DNA of 64,000 bases, from positions 124,001 through 188,000 of the forward strand of contig NZ_OUND01000005.1 in assembly GCF_900343025.1 (NCBI RefSeq), read 5' to 3'. The position numbers and the translations under genes are program-made. This stretch comes from Arsenophonus endosymbiont of Aleurodicus floccissimus. GTDB lineage: Bacteria; Pseudomonadota; Gammaproteobacteria; Enterobacterales; Enterobacteriaceae. Below the pieces are notes generated by a model. It did not search any database. It was not told the DNA's origin and saw only the letters and a program-made list of their open reading frames with translations. Shown here in pieces: positions 1 through 11,564 of this stretch. How positions within the stretch are numbered: the stretch's first letter is position 1; each line of letters begins with the position of its first letter.

Positions 1-1764
1 ATTAAGTGAAGCTGATGCAGGGGAGATTGTCACTGTATTTGGGTAATTTGTTATTGCTGATAATTTAGTTGTTGGGTTTGTCATTTTTACCATAGTTACC
101 ATTGTACAATTTATGGTTATTACCAAAGGTTCAGAACGTGTTGCAGAAGTTGCTGCTTGTTTTTCTCTGGGATGGTATGCCAGGCAAACAAATGAGTATC
201 GATGCTGATCTACACTCTAGTATTATTGATGCAGAAGAGGCTAAACGTCGCGGTGCAGTGTTGTCGAACGTGAAAGCCAGCTGTATGGATCTTTTGATGG
301 TGTAATGAAATTTATCAAAGGTGATGCAATTGCGAGTATTATTATTATCTTCATAAATTTTATTGGCGGCATTAGTGTTGGTATTAGCCAACATCATATG
401 GATTTTTCGCATGCTTTAGCAACCTATACGATTTTGACGGTAGGTGATGGATTTGTTGCACAAATCCCTGCTTTATTAATAGTGGTTGCGGCAGGTTTTG
501 TTGTTACCAGAGTTAATGGTGATAATGAAAACTTAGGTAGAACGATCATTAACCAATTATTAACTAATCCCTTAATTTTGATTATTTCAGCAATTATTGC
601 ATTGAGCATTGGTAGTTTACCTGGTTTTCCTTTTATTGTTTTTTTATTGATTTCGGCAATATTAGATAGTATGTATTATCTTCAATTTAAAAGAAATAAA
701 CTAAATAAAGAAGATACGGCATTGATTGAAAAAGATGAAATAACGGACTTAGAGATAGATAATCAAGGGATGATTAATAAAAAAACAAATGAAACGATCC
801 CTTTAATTTTGGTTGTTAATAAAAGCGTAATTGAAAATTTAAAAAAAGAAAATGTTTCTGTCAAATTAAAAATAAATTTTATCTAGACTATGGAATAAAC
901 TTACCTGATATCATAATCAGTAATTCTGATGATTTAGAAGAAAATACCATAGTGCTATTAATGAATGAAATAAAAGCAGATCAATTTTATATTAGATATG
1001 ATGGATATCGTCTTATTAATAAGAAAGATGAAATTGAACATCTTGGAATCGACAGGATTACTATTAATAATGATATTTTGATAAATGAAACGGATTATGA
1101 AAAAATAAAAGAAATAGGATATTTATGTCGCCATTATATAGATGAAATTTATTTTAATTTAGCCAATATACTCACTCGTTATGTACACGAATATTTTGGT
1201 ATACAAGAAGCTAAGCAAGAAATTGATAATTTAGAAGAAAGGTATCCAGATCTTATTAAGGAAGTCGTAAGGCATGCAACTATTCAAAGAATAGCAAGAA
1301 ATATTACAACGGCTAATTAATGAAAAAATATCAATAAAAACATGAAATTAGTTATGTAAACTATTGCACAATAGGCGCCAAAATAGAAAGATGTTATTTT
1401 ACTTGTCAAACATATTCGTAGTGCATTAGGAAGATATATTTTTCATAAATTTTCGCGAGGAAATAATTTAAATGTTATTTTATTATCAAATGAAAATGAA
1501 GAAGTTATTCGGAGTAATATACGAAATACCTCAGCCGGTGCTTTTTTGAATTTAGAACCTAAAGAATCTGAATATTTATTAGATAAAATATCATTAGCAT
1601 TAGATAACATGCCGTTATCTTATAATGATTTTGTAATTTTATGTTCAGTTGATATTAGAAGATTTTTAAAAAAGTTTGTTGAAAATAAATTTAACAATGT
1701 GGATGTTATTTCTTTTGATGAATTCACAGAAACGGTTTCCGTAAATGTATTGAGAACGATTTAA
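1..1764 (+). pseudogene. sctV: SctV (InvA/MxiA) T3SS export gate protein, degraded, 5' end outside window
   Basis: Remnant of the inner-membrane export gate of an Inv-Mxi-Spa (SPI-1) T3SS. Pieces in several frames read in InvA order: the membrane half with [13 protein letters not shown], then [31 protein letters not shown] and FVVTRVNGD, then the cytoplasmic domain with RYPDLIKEVVRHAT and the C-terminus FDEFTETVSVNVLRTI, which resembles the Salmonella InvA end. Damage includes an in-frame TAA at 44-46, frameshifts near 170, 300 and 885, and further breaks around 1320-1400. The gene enters from the left edge, so invF/G/E homologues may lie upstream. The family is certain and loss of function is clear. 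Confidence 0.93.
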
Positions 1765-1770
1765 AACTAA

Positions 1771-2181
1771 ATGGAGAGAGTATGCCATATTGATATTGCC
1801 TTATTAATTCGTGATGCGCTAGCACATAGTGGTTGTGATAAAAATTTAATTTATGATTTTGATGAACATTCAATGATTACTTTAGAATTTAGTGATTCAT
1901 TAGATATCAATATAAGTATTGATGATAATTGTGTATGACTTTGGAAACCTCTTTGCGAAGTGAGCAGTAATTTAATTTATCAATTAAGCGAAAAGATATT
2001 AAATAAATTAATGGAAGAATACCTATTTACCGTGACTGGCGGATATAGTTATGATCTTGATGAAATTGATATCTTAATGAAAAATAAAGCAAAATATAAT
2101 ATAATAGTAGATAATCAACTTTATAATATCACTTTAAGATTATCTGATGTTAGCATAGAAAATATTATAATAAGTAATTAG
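1771..2181 (+). pseudogene. invB: InvB/SpaK-type class IB effector chaperone with a single in-frame UGA
   Basis: A 136-codon reading frame, matching the roughly 135 residues of Salmonella InvB, interrupted once by TGA at 1936-1938. The start MERVCHIDIALLIRDAL and the phrase before the stop resemble InvB (HLDIAELVRSAL; DDDVWIW), and the TGA falls where InvB has Trp. InvB binds effectors such as SopA and SipA and delivers them to the secretion machine. The gene starts 7 bases after sctV ends, as in SPI-1. A TGG-to-TGA change is the simplest reading; everything else in the frame is open, so this is a recent or mild lesion. Confidence 0.85.
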
Positions 2182-2887
2182 TCAATATTCAAAGCTTCTG
2201 GAAATATAGAGGAAGTAAAAAACAATAACTTTAGTAATTATAAAAAATATGTTCAAACTGATAAAAAATTTGGCTAGATACATCTTATAAAACATGAAGA
2301 TAGTGTTATAAAAAAGGAAAATATTGCCAATAAATTAAGTATTAATAATATAATCGATATAGATTATATAACTAACTTAATTGACTTTGTTGGTTTAGCA
2401 TCTCGTGGACAGAACAAAAAAATTAGCGCAAATAATTTATTTAACTATCAAGAAATGAATTTAACACCAAGTTATGAAACAATGCCAATAAGTTATAAAA
2501 GTAATATTGATTGCAATTACTATTCAAGACTTATTTTATCTAAAAGAGTTTTTAATAAAAAATAGAACTAGCATCACTGGAAAATTTACAAAAAAATAAA
2601 TGTATAAAAATAATTTTATTAATTCTAATGAAAATAAATAGTTGAAATATTTTTTCAAAAAATGGGAAAAAACACATTATGTGGATATAAGTATAAATAA
2701 AAAATTTCAATATTATCTGATACTTAGCTTTAACCTATCAGATTCATTTGTTGATAATAGAATTTACAGTTATTTAAATAATAATAGTCACTCTGAAAAA
2801 AATATTCTTATTATAAGAAAAGATAATAAAGATGAATTTAATAAAAAAAGCGATAAATACCAAATTTTCTTTGAGGATGAGGAATGA
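2182..2887 (+). pseudogene. spaN: SpaN/InvJ-like (SctP) needle-length regulator remnant
   Basis: Very AT-rich, broken stretch between invB and sctQ. One frame carries an Asn/Ile/Lys-rich segment (about 2290-2563) and another (2642-2887) carries a C-terminal block with DISINKKFQYYL and SDSFVDNRIYSYLNNN, which resembles the C-terminal secretion-switch region of SpaN/InvJ. It ends with acidic residues FFEDEE and overlaps the sctQ start by 4 bases. Assignment rests on position and this C-terminal similarity. Notably invC (ATPase) and invI/spaM, normally between invB and spaN, are absent. Confidence 0.6.
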
Positions 2888-3814
2888 TAAAAAATTATTT
2901 TCCTATAAAAAGCCACAAAGAAATTAATTTAAAGCAATTATTATTTACTTGGCAAAAAAGGAATTATTCAAAAAAGATTTCCATTACCAAATGGAGAGTT
3001 ATTATTATCTTTTTCTACCAATAAAAATTGGAAAGGGATCATAGATCTTAGAGAATGGTTAGAGTTAATAAAACCAGATTTAAACGGTTTATCTATGTAT
3101 GCCTGGAAATTTGACGAATTAGAAGCTCTTTTTTTAAATAGCTATACATTAAATGAGTTTTTACCTTCTGAATTATAATTTAATACTTTATATAGTAATG
3201 GAAAAATTAATTGTAATGATAGCGATTATAAAAATATCATCGCTATGCTTAGAACAGATTATAGTAATATCTGGATCCATGATGTTGATAATAACTTGAA
3301 TCATGTAAATAAATTAGAAAAATATAAATATGATCACATCCCAGTGGAACTAACTTTAACAATCGGATTCAGCAATATAACTGTATTAACTTTAAATAAT
3401 GTTAATGTTGGTGATACTTTATTTGTTAATCAGCAAACACATGATGTGGTTATTCAAAATAAAGTTATCGGACATTTTACTAACGATAATGGAGTCTATA
3501 TGATAAATACAAATTTTTATAATGATAATATTGATAATACAATCAATGACGATGATAATCTAATAGAATCTAGCGATAAATTAAGCTCTAAAGGTGATAT
3601 ACCGATTACACTTTAATATATTTTACAGAAAAATAAAATTCCTTTATCAGAATTGAAAAGTATTTTTCAAGGTAAGGTACTACCATGTGACTTAGCCGCA
3701 GAAAATAATGTTAAAATTTTTGCTAATGGGCTTTTAATTGCAAAAGGAAATATAATTTGGATTGAAGATAGATTGGGTGTAGAGATCACTTATTTATTTC
3801 ATAACGAAAAATAA
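2884..3814 (+). pseudogene. sctQ: SctQ (SpaO) C-ring/sorting platform protein, degraded
   Basis: Begins ATG-AAA overlapping the preceding gene and runs to TAA at 3812-3814. Readable parts in shifting frames are REWLELIKPDLNGL, VELTLTIGFSNITVLTL and the C-terminal SPOA-like domain KVLPCDLAAENNVKIFANG followed by DRLGVEITYLF, resembling the SpaO C-terminus (MANGVLLGNGEL, LGVEIHEW). At least one frameshift lies near 2960-3000, with in-frame stops near 3177 and 3616. It would have formed the cytoplasmic sorting platform with SctK and SctL. Confidence 0.82.
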
Positions 3815-3848
3815 ACAATTGTTAATATAGAGAGTAAAAGTAGAAATT

Positions 3849-4511
3849 ATGAATAATGATATTTCTCTGATTACCTTATTGGCGTTTTCAGCCTTATTAC
3901 CATTTATTATAGCGACTGGCACATGCTATATAAAATTTTCTATTGTTTTTATTATGGCTAGGAACGCTTTATGGCTACAGCAAATTCCTTCTAATATAGT
4001 ATTAAATGGTGTTGCATTAACGTTGTCATTTTTTGTGCTACTACCTGTAGTGAAAACTAGTTATCAAGAATTTAATAAGGTTAATATTGATTATAAAGAT
4101 ATTTATTTTATTATTAACTCAGTAAACTCTAGATTAGGTGAATATAAAAATTATTTAATAAAATATTCAGATAAAGAATTAGTGTCATTTTTTGATAAGT
4201 TACATCAAAAGTCGGATGATGGAAATTATGATCAATATGAAAATGGTAATGAAAGCTCTATTACTTCATTGTTTCCTGCATATGCTTTAAGTGAAATAAA
4301 AAGCGCTTTTACTATCGGCTTTTATTTATATTTGCCATTTGTTGTTATCGATTTACTTATTTCAAGTATTTTATTATCACTTGGAATCATGATGATGAGT
4401 CCGGTAACAATATCTGTTCCTATAAAATTAATTTTATTTATATTCTTAGATGGATGGAGATTGTTATCAAAAGGATTGATAATCCAGTATATTGAACTAG
4501 CAACAGGATAA
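3849..4511 (+). CDS. sctR: SctR (SpaP) T3SS export apparatus membrane protein
   Basis: Intact 220-residue frame, close to the usual 224 of SpaP. It shows the conserved N-terminal motif FSIVFIMARNALWLQQIPSN and a C-terminal membrane block with LGIMMMSPVTISVPIKL and FLDGWRLL. SctR forms the pentameric core of the export gate with SctS and SctT in the inner membrane. It follows sctQ and precedes sctS with short gaps, as in SPI-1. It is one of few uninterrupted core genes; since its partners S, T, U and V are broken, it is unlikely to function in export and may simply not have been hit yet. Confidence 0.95.
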   Translation: MNNDISLITLLAFSALLPFIIATGTCYIKFSIVFIMARNALWLQQIPSNIVLNGVALTLSFFVLLPVVKTSYQEFNKVNIDYKDIYFIINSVNSRLGEYKNYLIKYSDKELVSFFDKLHQKSDDGNYDQYENGNESSITSLFPAYALSEIKSAFTIGFYLYLPFVVIDLLISSILLSLGIMMMSPVTISVPIKLILFIFLDGWRLLSKGLIIQYIELATG

Positions 4512-4523
4512 TATATAAAGTTT

Positions 4524-4778
4524 ATGAATAATATAATTTTTGCAAGTAATAAGGCATTATGTTTAATATTGATCTTTTCATTATTTACGATCATCGTCGC
4601 TACTATTATTTGGCTAATTTTTTGACTTTTTCAGACAATAACTCAGCTACAAGAGCAGACATTGCCTTTTGGATTAAAGTGGATTGGTGTAATGGGATGT
4701 TTATATTTACTATCAGGTTGGTATAGCGAAGTTCTCTTAAGTTATGCTCATGAAGTTATTAAGCTAGCACTATCGTGA
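4524..4778 (+). pseudogene. sctS: SctS (SpaQ) export apparatus protein with in-frame UGA
   Basis: An 84-codon frame of normal SpaQ length (86) with one internal stop, TGA at 4623-4625, in a position where SpaQ has Gly. The flanks match the family closely: FASNKALCLILI at the start and [19 protein letters not shown] then [17 protein letters not shown] after the stop. The TGA follows the first membrane helix, so no product with both helices can be made without readthrough. Confidence 0.92.
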
Positions 4779-4787
4779 TTTAATATT

Positions 4788-5558
4788 ATGCATATAGATA
4801 CTAATTTTTGTTTTAATATTTATAGTTTTTTTTCTCATTTAGTTTTCGTAGATTAGCGTATTTTTCCAATATTTTATATTATTCCATTTTTATCTAATAA
4901 TATTCTATACTCCACGATTAAATTTCCTCTTTTATTATTTATTGCTATGGGTGTATGGCCATGTGATGCATACGATTTACCTCAATTTGAATCGATCAAT
5001 TATTTAGTCATCTTGCTAAAAGAAACTATTATTGGATTAATGATTGCTATTTTTATTTCTTTACCTTTTTGTGTTTTGCAAATAGCAGGAAATATTATTA
5101 ATAATCAAAGAGGAGCGACATTAAGTAGTAGTATTGACTATATTAATGGTGTAGACACATCCGAGCTAGCTAATTTTTTTAATTTATTCGCGGTGACACT
5201 ATTTTTAGCTAATGGTGGGGTTATAATTATTTTAGAAATTTATAACTATAGTTATCGTTTGTGGCTACCTTTTTCAATGGAATTGCCATCAGATTCAAAT
5301 ATTTTAACTTTTATTTCTTATGCAATTTCAAAAGCGATAATATTAGCGAGTTCATTAATTATTATTTTTTTGGCCATTGAAATTATGCTTTGGTTACTTG
5401 GTCGATATACACCTCAATTAAATCCATTTTCTATTGCTTTAACTGTTAAGAGTCTAATTTGTTTTACTATACTGATGATCTATTTTTCTTCATTTTTTAG
5501 CGAAACGGTATTAGTTATGGAGCAAATATCTTTTAAATTAATTGAAAAAAGTATCTAA
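4788..5558 (+). pseudogene. sctT: SctT (SpaR) export apparatus protein with early amber codon
   Basis: Begins at ATG 4788 with a single in-frame TAG at 4854-4856 (codon 23); the remaining frame is open to 5558. The body has the hallmark NNQRGATLSSSIDYINGVDTSE and APQLNPFS-like segment (TPQLNPFSIALTVKS) of SpaR. An internal ATG at 4947 could restart translation of a 203-residue protein lacking the first membrane segment. SctT caps the export gate together with SctR. Confidence 0.9.
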
Positions 5559-5567
5559 TGGAATACT

Positions 5568-6592
5568 ATGTCAGCAAACAAAACGGAAAAACCAACGCCT
5601 AAGAAGTTAAAAGATGCAGTTCAAAAAGGAAAAAGTTTTAAAAGCAAAGATTTCGTTATCAGTTGTCTTATTTTTTCATGTTATTTATATTTGACAAATT
5701 ATATTAATTTCACAGCCATAATAGATATTTTGGCGAATACATTAAAAAATAATCATCGTATTACAGCATTAAATTACACTTTTATCCTTTTATTTATAGC
5801 ATTAAAGGTTTTTTTACCTTTCTTTTTTATGTATATTAATTATTATGCTTACGACGATGGCACAGACAGGATTTAAAATTACAACTAAAGTATTAAAATT
5901 AGATTTTAATACTTTAAATCCTATCAATGGGATTTAAAAAATATTCAATATTAGAATAATAAAAGATTTCATTAAAACATTTTTATTTATCTTAATATTT
6001 TTTACTGTTACCAATATTTATTTGGGTAATAATAAAAAATTATTTTTGCTCAAATTTATTTAAATATTTAAGATGTTTTTTAGTATGGAAAACGTTACTT
6101 ATCGATTTTATCGTTATTTTATTATTGTTTTGATTTTAGATTCTGTTGCAGAATATTTTATTCATGTTAAAGATTTAAAGATGGATAAAAATGAAGTTAA
6201 ACGTGAACATAAAGAACAGGAAGGAAATCCTGAAATCAAATTAAATCAAAAAGAAAAGAATTACATGTCAAAATTTTATCTAAACAAGTAAAAAGAGATA
6301 TTAAGAGTTCAAAATTTATGATTGCTAATCCAACACATGTCATTATTGGTGTCTATCTAAATCCACAAATAGTTGCTATACAAATGGTCTCAGTATTAGA
6401 GAAGAATCAATGAGCACTGGCTACTCGCGCCTATGCTGAAAAGAGGGCGTGCCGGTAATAGAAAATATTGCATTAGTGCGCCGAATATATAATACCCATC
6501 AACTTTATTCTTTTATTAATTTAGAGGAAATTGGTAAAATAATTAAAATTTTAAGTTGGTTGCAAAAAGTTGAAAATGCATGGGATAGCTAG
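5568..6592 (+). pseudogene. sctU: SctU (SpaS) autoprotease switch protein, degraded
   Basis: Starts MSANKTEKPTPKKLKDA, the standard SctU opening. It loses frame near 5850-5880, is eroded through the membrane domain, and regains a recognisable cytoplasmic domain: VKRDIKSSKFMIANPTH with the autocleavage NPTH motif at 6327-6338, then TRAYAEK and VIENIALVRRIYNTH, ending IIKILSWLQKVENAWDS at TAG 6590. Several frames are needed to read it. SctU would switch export from needle to translocator substrates. Confidence 0.9.
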
Positions 6593-6702
6593 GTTACTTA
6601 CAAGAATTAACATTTTTTATGAGCGTTATTTATGTGAACACGATTTATTTATCTGTTTTAATTGTAAAAGTGAATGCTAGATAGTAATTCAGGAGATTTA
6701 CT

Positions 6703-7233
6703 ATGCCCTATAATAATGAAAATATATCTCTTACTCAGAATAAACAAGGTAGCTTTGGTCTTGAAGAAACTATTCTGACAGTTATGAATACGGGTGCCAC
6801 ACTAAAAGATATTTATGAAATAGATGAGAATGTTATAGAGAATATTTATGCGCATGCTTATGAATTTTATCAACAGGGTAGGCTTGATGAAGCTGAAAAG
6901 TTTTTTAAATTTCTATGTATGTACGATCTAAAAAGTGCTGATTATTTTATTGGCTTAGGTGTTGTTTATCAGCTTAAAAAGGATTATGCCAAAGCCTGTG
7001 ATATTTATGCTTTATCTTATGTAATGGCAAAAAATAATCATTGCCCGGTTTTTTATTCAGGGCAATACCATTTGCAAATGGGAGATATTGCTAAAGCACT
7101 TTATTGTTTTGATTTAGTTTGTAATGAAAGTACCGATATTAAATTAGTAAAAAAAGCGGAAGTATATCGAAAAGTTATTAAAGAAGCTAGATTATCAGAA
7201 ACAGAAGTTAAAACAGAAAATGCAATTTTTTAA
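6703..7233 (+). CDS. sicA: SicA/IpgC (LcrH) class II translocator chaperone
   Basis: Intact 176-residue protein with an AGGAG ribosome-binding site about 10 bases before ATG. Conserved segments include ATLKDIYEI, YAHAYEFYQQGRLDEAEKFF and FIGLGVVYQLKKDYAKACD, forming the three tetratricopeptide repeats (about residues 45-150) that hold the translocators SipB and SipC before export. It sits directly before sipB, as in SPI-1. In Salmonella SicA also works with the regulator InvF. Both clients are broken here. Slightly longer than the 165 residues of SicA because of a variable C-terminal tail. Confidence 0.95.
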   Translation: MPYNNENISLTQNKQGSFGLEETILTVMNTGATLKDIYEIDENVIENIYAHAYEFYQQGRLDEAEKFFKFLCMYDLKSADYFIGLGVVYQLKKDYAKACDIYALSYVMAKNNHCPVFYSGQYHLQMGDIAKALYCFDLVCNESTDIKLVKKAEVYRKVIKEARLSETEVKTENAIF

Positions 7234-7263
7234 TGTTTTATATTTTTAATTAGGATTTATTAT

Positions 7264-9226
7264 ATGGGAGAGATAAATACATTTAATATAAGAAAAAATT
7301 TTTTTAATAATGAAAATATCAATGCTGATTATTTTAATAAAATTGACGGCGTTATTAAAGATAAAATTACTATTTCTCCCAAAAAAAGTATTCAATTAAA
7401 TAATAAAGCTAAATTAGAATTAATCCTAGCATTAGAGTTTAACAATAAAAATGTATCCGATAATTCAATAGATATTCCGCAGATTAGAAAGCCTAAACTT
7501 TCGCTGTCAGAAAAAAGTAATTTAGTATTAGCTGAAATGCAAAAAATTAGTGTCGAGCTTCAAGGAGATAAATTAAAACTCAGCATTGAACTGTTTAATG
7601 TTAAATTAAAGGTTAAGACTGAAAATGCTAATCAATTATCTAATGAAATAGATAAGTTGAATCATGATCAACAACAACAATTAGCGCTTTTAAGTAGCAT
7701 GAAAATTAAGCTTGAAAGTTTACAATTGAGTAAGAATGAGCTTGAAAAAGAACTTAGTACTAAAAAAATAATAAAAATAACAAACAGATAGATTATCAAA
7801 ATTTGAAAGAAAACTTAACTGATAAAGATTTGGCCTTAGAAAACCAGTTAGCAGAAGAAATTAATGCTCTTACTGAATTTATCCAACAAAAAGAAACTGA
7901 CTTAGTCTAATTAAACAACACATTTGAGATGTATTCAAATGAGTGTAAGACTGCTATGAAAGATATAGCTCAATGTACGAGTTTCATTAATCATGCGCTT
8001 AATAAATTGAGTCAATTTAAAGCGGCAGACAGAATAGAAAGTGATAAACCTATTGAACAGCATATTAAAGAAACTCTCTCAAATACAGGTGAATTGTTAA
8101 AAATTTTATCAACACTAATTATCAATATAGGTAATTGTGCAGTTGATAAATTAAAAGATGATTTGAGATTAATCGTAAACGGGCGATGGCTAATCATTCA
8201 AACGCCAATCTGAAGAGTTTGACCAGCAGTACGTAAAGCCGAACAAACGCAAAAAATAGCTAAATGTGTAGGGCAAACCCTTTGGTGGTTTGGTTATGGC
8301 TCTTGGGGCAGTCAATGCGTTATTTGGCGGCGCTGGAATTGCTTTGATGGCTGTTGGTGTAGCGTTATTAGCGGCAGATTTTATCGCTGAAAAGCGACGG
8401 GTCGATCATTAACCGATAGGATCATGAGCCCGTTAATGGAGCATGTTTTTATTCCATTAATAGAGATGTTAGGGTAAAATTGTTAATGCGATATTGGAGT
8501 ACACACCACTGGGCGGTTTGTTAAAAGAGATCGATAAGGCAGCAGGAACTAATATATATGGGATAACAAAGGGCATTGTTACGGCGGTGGTCGCGCGGTT
8601 GCAGCCGTTATTGCTTTAGTTTATGTGGCGAAATCGGCGGCAAAGAGTTTTTTATTAGAAAAAATGTCACAAACTTTTATTGCCTCAATGGTACAAGTTG
8701 CTAAACAAGCAATAGTTCAGGTAATAAAGAAAATTATTCCCAACACCGTAAAAAATGTAACTAATCATACATCAGCGGTAGTAAAAAAATAATTGATGAA
8801 ATTACTAAAAGTTAGAACAAATTGCCAGTAAGATTTCAACGATGATGGAAAAAACAACTCAGCAAATCAATAAATCTGTATTTAAAAATATGAAACTAAA
8901 GTACACTAGAAAAAATTCATCGTTTAATGAAAATTACCGGAACTAGATTAGTTATGAGTAATTAAGTCATTATGTTTACCAATACAGCTGCGTAAGGAGG
9001 TTTAAACGTTAACGTTGCCAATGTTCAGCTCCAGAAAACTAAGATCACTGCTGATATGTTGTTTGAACGGCATGAAATTGATCGTTTAATGGATGATTCA
9101 AAGAATTTATTTACAACTTATAAACTTCTGCAAGACAGCATTATGAAATTATTTTCTAATATCACAGAGATAATCACTGCTCAAAATAATACTGGTAAAT
9201 ATATTACTAAGTCTATGTGTGCTTAA
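7264..9226 (+). pseudogene. sipB: SipB/IpaB translocator pore protein, degraded
   Basis: The N-terminal 175 codons are open (7264-7791) and rich in coiled coil; later parts need several frames. The pore-forming hydrophobic region is still readable as GAVNALFGGAGIALMAVGV then ALLAADFIAEKATGRSLTD, followed by a second hydrophobic stretch and a C-terminal helix with QLQKTKITADMLFERHEID, ending at TAA 9224. At least six frameshifts or stops are present (for example near 7790, 7909, 8200 and 8780). The protein would insert in the host membrane with SipC. A run GGAGG near 8995 is not a start here. Confidence 0.92.
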
Positions 9227-9241
9227 ATTAAAGAGGAAAAT

Positions 9242-10313
9242 ATGACACCAATAATTACTTCTGATAATAGAGCTATTTTGTATCAAACGGATCGTAATAT
9301 TGATGATACCGATACTATTTCAAATAAGGAAAAAACTTCTTTAGCTGGATTTTCGCTATCAGCAATCAATATACACAATATAATAAATAATACCACCCAG
9401 GATGAAGCGGAAAAATCTGTAATACGACGACCAGATGTTAAGAGTTATGGAAAGGTTCAAGCTAGTGATGTGAAAAATGCTTTTGAGGATTTACTTACCA
9501 ATATTGAAAAGGAAGAAAAATTATTTAATTTTTCTCTATCAGATGAAGATCTTGTAAGTATTGCTGATAATATAAATCGTTTTGAGATTACAAAGTTGGC
9601 GAATGACTATACAGGTAACCAGGATAGCTTACTTCTGACAATGGTGAAGGCAGCTTTGAGTCAATCAGAGACTAGTCGTCAATTAGCCAATATGTAAACT
9701 AAGATCACATATGATTCAATTAAATCAAGTGTTAGTAATACAGTTATGTCGGCTCAAGAAGGGCAGAAACAAGCGATAACAACGGCAATGGTTTCTCTTG
9801 CTATGGCGGGTACTGCAACTTTTGGTTCGATTAAGAGCTTAAAAAATCAAAATTCGTCACTGAAACTTCATGAAACTCAATCGGTTAAACACAGTGCAGC
9901 GGTAATAGAACATCGAAATGCGGCGTTAAATGCCTTCGTGGTTCAGATATGAATAATGAAGCGGTAGAAAGCTTGATGGCTAAATCTCAGGAATTTCAGA
10001 ATAAAGCCCAGTTTGCACAGGTGGCTGGACGTGAAGCGCAAAACGAAGCACAAAAAATTTTCGTAGCGTCAAATGAAGAACAGCAAAATTCGGCATCGGT
10101 GGGTCAGATGGCAGGACAACAGCATGCAACAGAGCAGGCAGAAAAATCTGGGCAATCACAGATGGATTCTGCGCAAGAACGTACTTTTAGTGAAATAGCG
10201 TAAATATCTAAAAAAATCATGAAAAGTGCATCACATTAGTGAAAAAAGCATTAGAGATGTTCTTCGAAGAAAGCCAACGTAGAGTCAAAACTTGTCGAGC
10301 TATTATTGGTTAA
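9242..10313 (+). pseudogene. sipC: SipC/IpaC translocator, nonsense and frameshift
   Basis: ATG 9242 follows AGAGGAAAA. The first 151 codons are open to TAA 9695-9697, the same frame then reopens (9746-9952), and a frameshift near 9950 moves the reading to 9949-10203. Family features are the N-terminal half ending AALSQSETSRQLANM and the hydrophobic/alanine-rich middle TTAMVSLAMAGTATFGSIK, plus a Gln/Ala-rich coiled-coil C-terminal half (QEFQNKAQFAQVAGREAQNE). Homology fades after about 10313. Located between sipB and the needle-tip gene as expected. Confidence 0.88.
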
Positions 10314-10378
10314 TTTGTTAACGACATTCGATTTAAAAAGTAAAGCACTGGATTAATATTACTGAAATTTAAGGCTAA

Positions 10379-11551
10379 TATGAAGTGCCCTGATTGGGTT
10401 TTTTAGGCAATATCAGTAAAGGAATGGAGATAGAAATTTATAACCCCTTTATATATAAGGCACCTATTTTTTATAAAAATGATGATAACGGTGATAATGC
10501 TGATATTGATTTTCCTAAGGCGAGTAATAAAAAAGCCATTATTGATAATTCAGAACTCCAATTAAATGAACTAAAAAGTTAGCGTAACCGAAATGAAAAG
10601 TTGGTTGGATACAATAAAAAATTAATTCAGTCCATGGCAGAGGAAGCTAGTAATAAATTAGTTCAATCAGCAGAAATAATAAATAATAATGACCGTTTGT
10701 TGTTATCGTCAAATTCCCTACGTGTAGGGTAACAAATAGAACATCAGATAATGACATCGTTATCTGATAATCTTAATTATGAGGGGGAAAACAGTGAAGA
10801 GATTGACAAAAAAATTAGAACGATACGTAGCGTAATAGATAAATATAAAGAAGAAAATATACCTGGTTCAAAAAAATCATTATTTAACAATGCTAATTTT
10901 TCTAAAGTTAAATCAACCCGGGAAATACCTAAACACTTATTTCAAAGTATTACTAATATTAATAAACATTATTTAAAAATTTTTCAGGATGGCGCTAAAG
11001 TTTATGCAGATGTGCTAAGAGAACTCAATGAAATACTTTCCCCATTTAAAGATGCGATAAAAACGGATGAAGATACGGTTGAGTTTAAATTTGATGAAAC
11101 AAATGAGATAATTAATAATATTACAAAACTGAAAAGTAAATATGGCCATAGAAGGCTGGTACCTGCTAAAGGTAGTCTAAAAAATCAAGATGAGGCGATT
11201 GAATGGGCTAAACAGCTTGGTTTGGATGCCAAAAGATGCATTGTTATTGATGGTAATAATTTCTATCTTAAAATAGATATTAGCTTTATTGATCAACTAA
11301 TCGACCATTTTTCAAAGGTTAGCACTAAAAAAGGTGAAAAAAAATTTTTATCGGATGCTAGTTTTAATTCAGTACGTTTGGCAGCTTGGTAAGCTGGTTT
11401 TGACTAAATTAAAACAGAAGCGCAAACTCTTTCACAAACCGTTACGCAGAAATACTCAAATGCTAATGCTATTTACGATAATGTCATTAAAATATTGACC
11501 AATATAATTAGGGAATTACTAGAATCAAATAAATCATTCCTTATTACTTAA
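10379..11551 (+). pseudogene. sipD: SipD/IpaD needle-tip protein, degraded
   Basis: The largest open part (10751-11392, 213 codons) carries a helical tip-protein domain and is followed, after TAA at the end of VRLAAW, by the diagnostic C-terminal helix TLSQTVTQKYSNANAIYDNV and SNKSFLIT ending at 11551. This matches the IpaD/BipD C-terminus. Upstream parts (10394-10582 and 10600-10750) read in other frames. The exact 5' end is uncertain. The protein would cap the needle and sense host contact. Confidence 0.82.
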
Positions 11552-11564
11552 TTGGAGAGGAGTT

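Noticed and set aside
3849-6592. Flagellar export genes fliP/Q/R/flhB instead of T3SS
   Set aside because: Motifs (FSIVFIMARNALxLQQIPSN, NNQRGATLSSSID) and the neighbouring sicA, sip and prg homologues fit the Inv-Mxi-Spa injectisome, not the flagellum.
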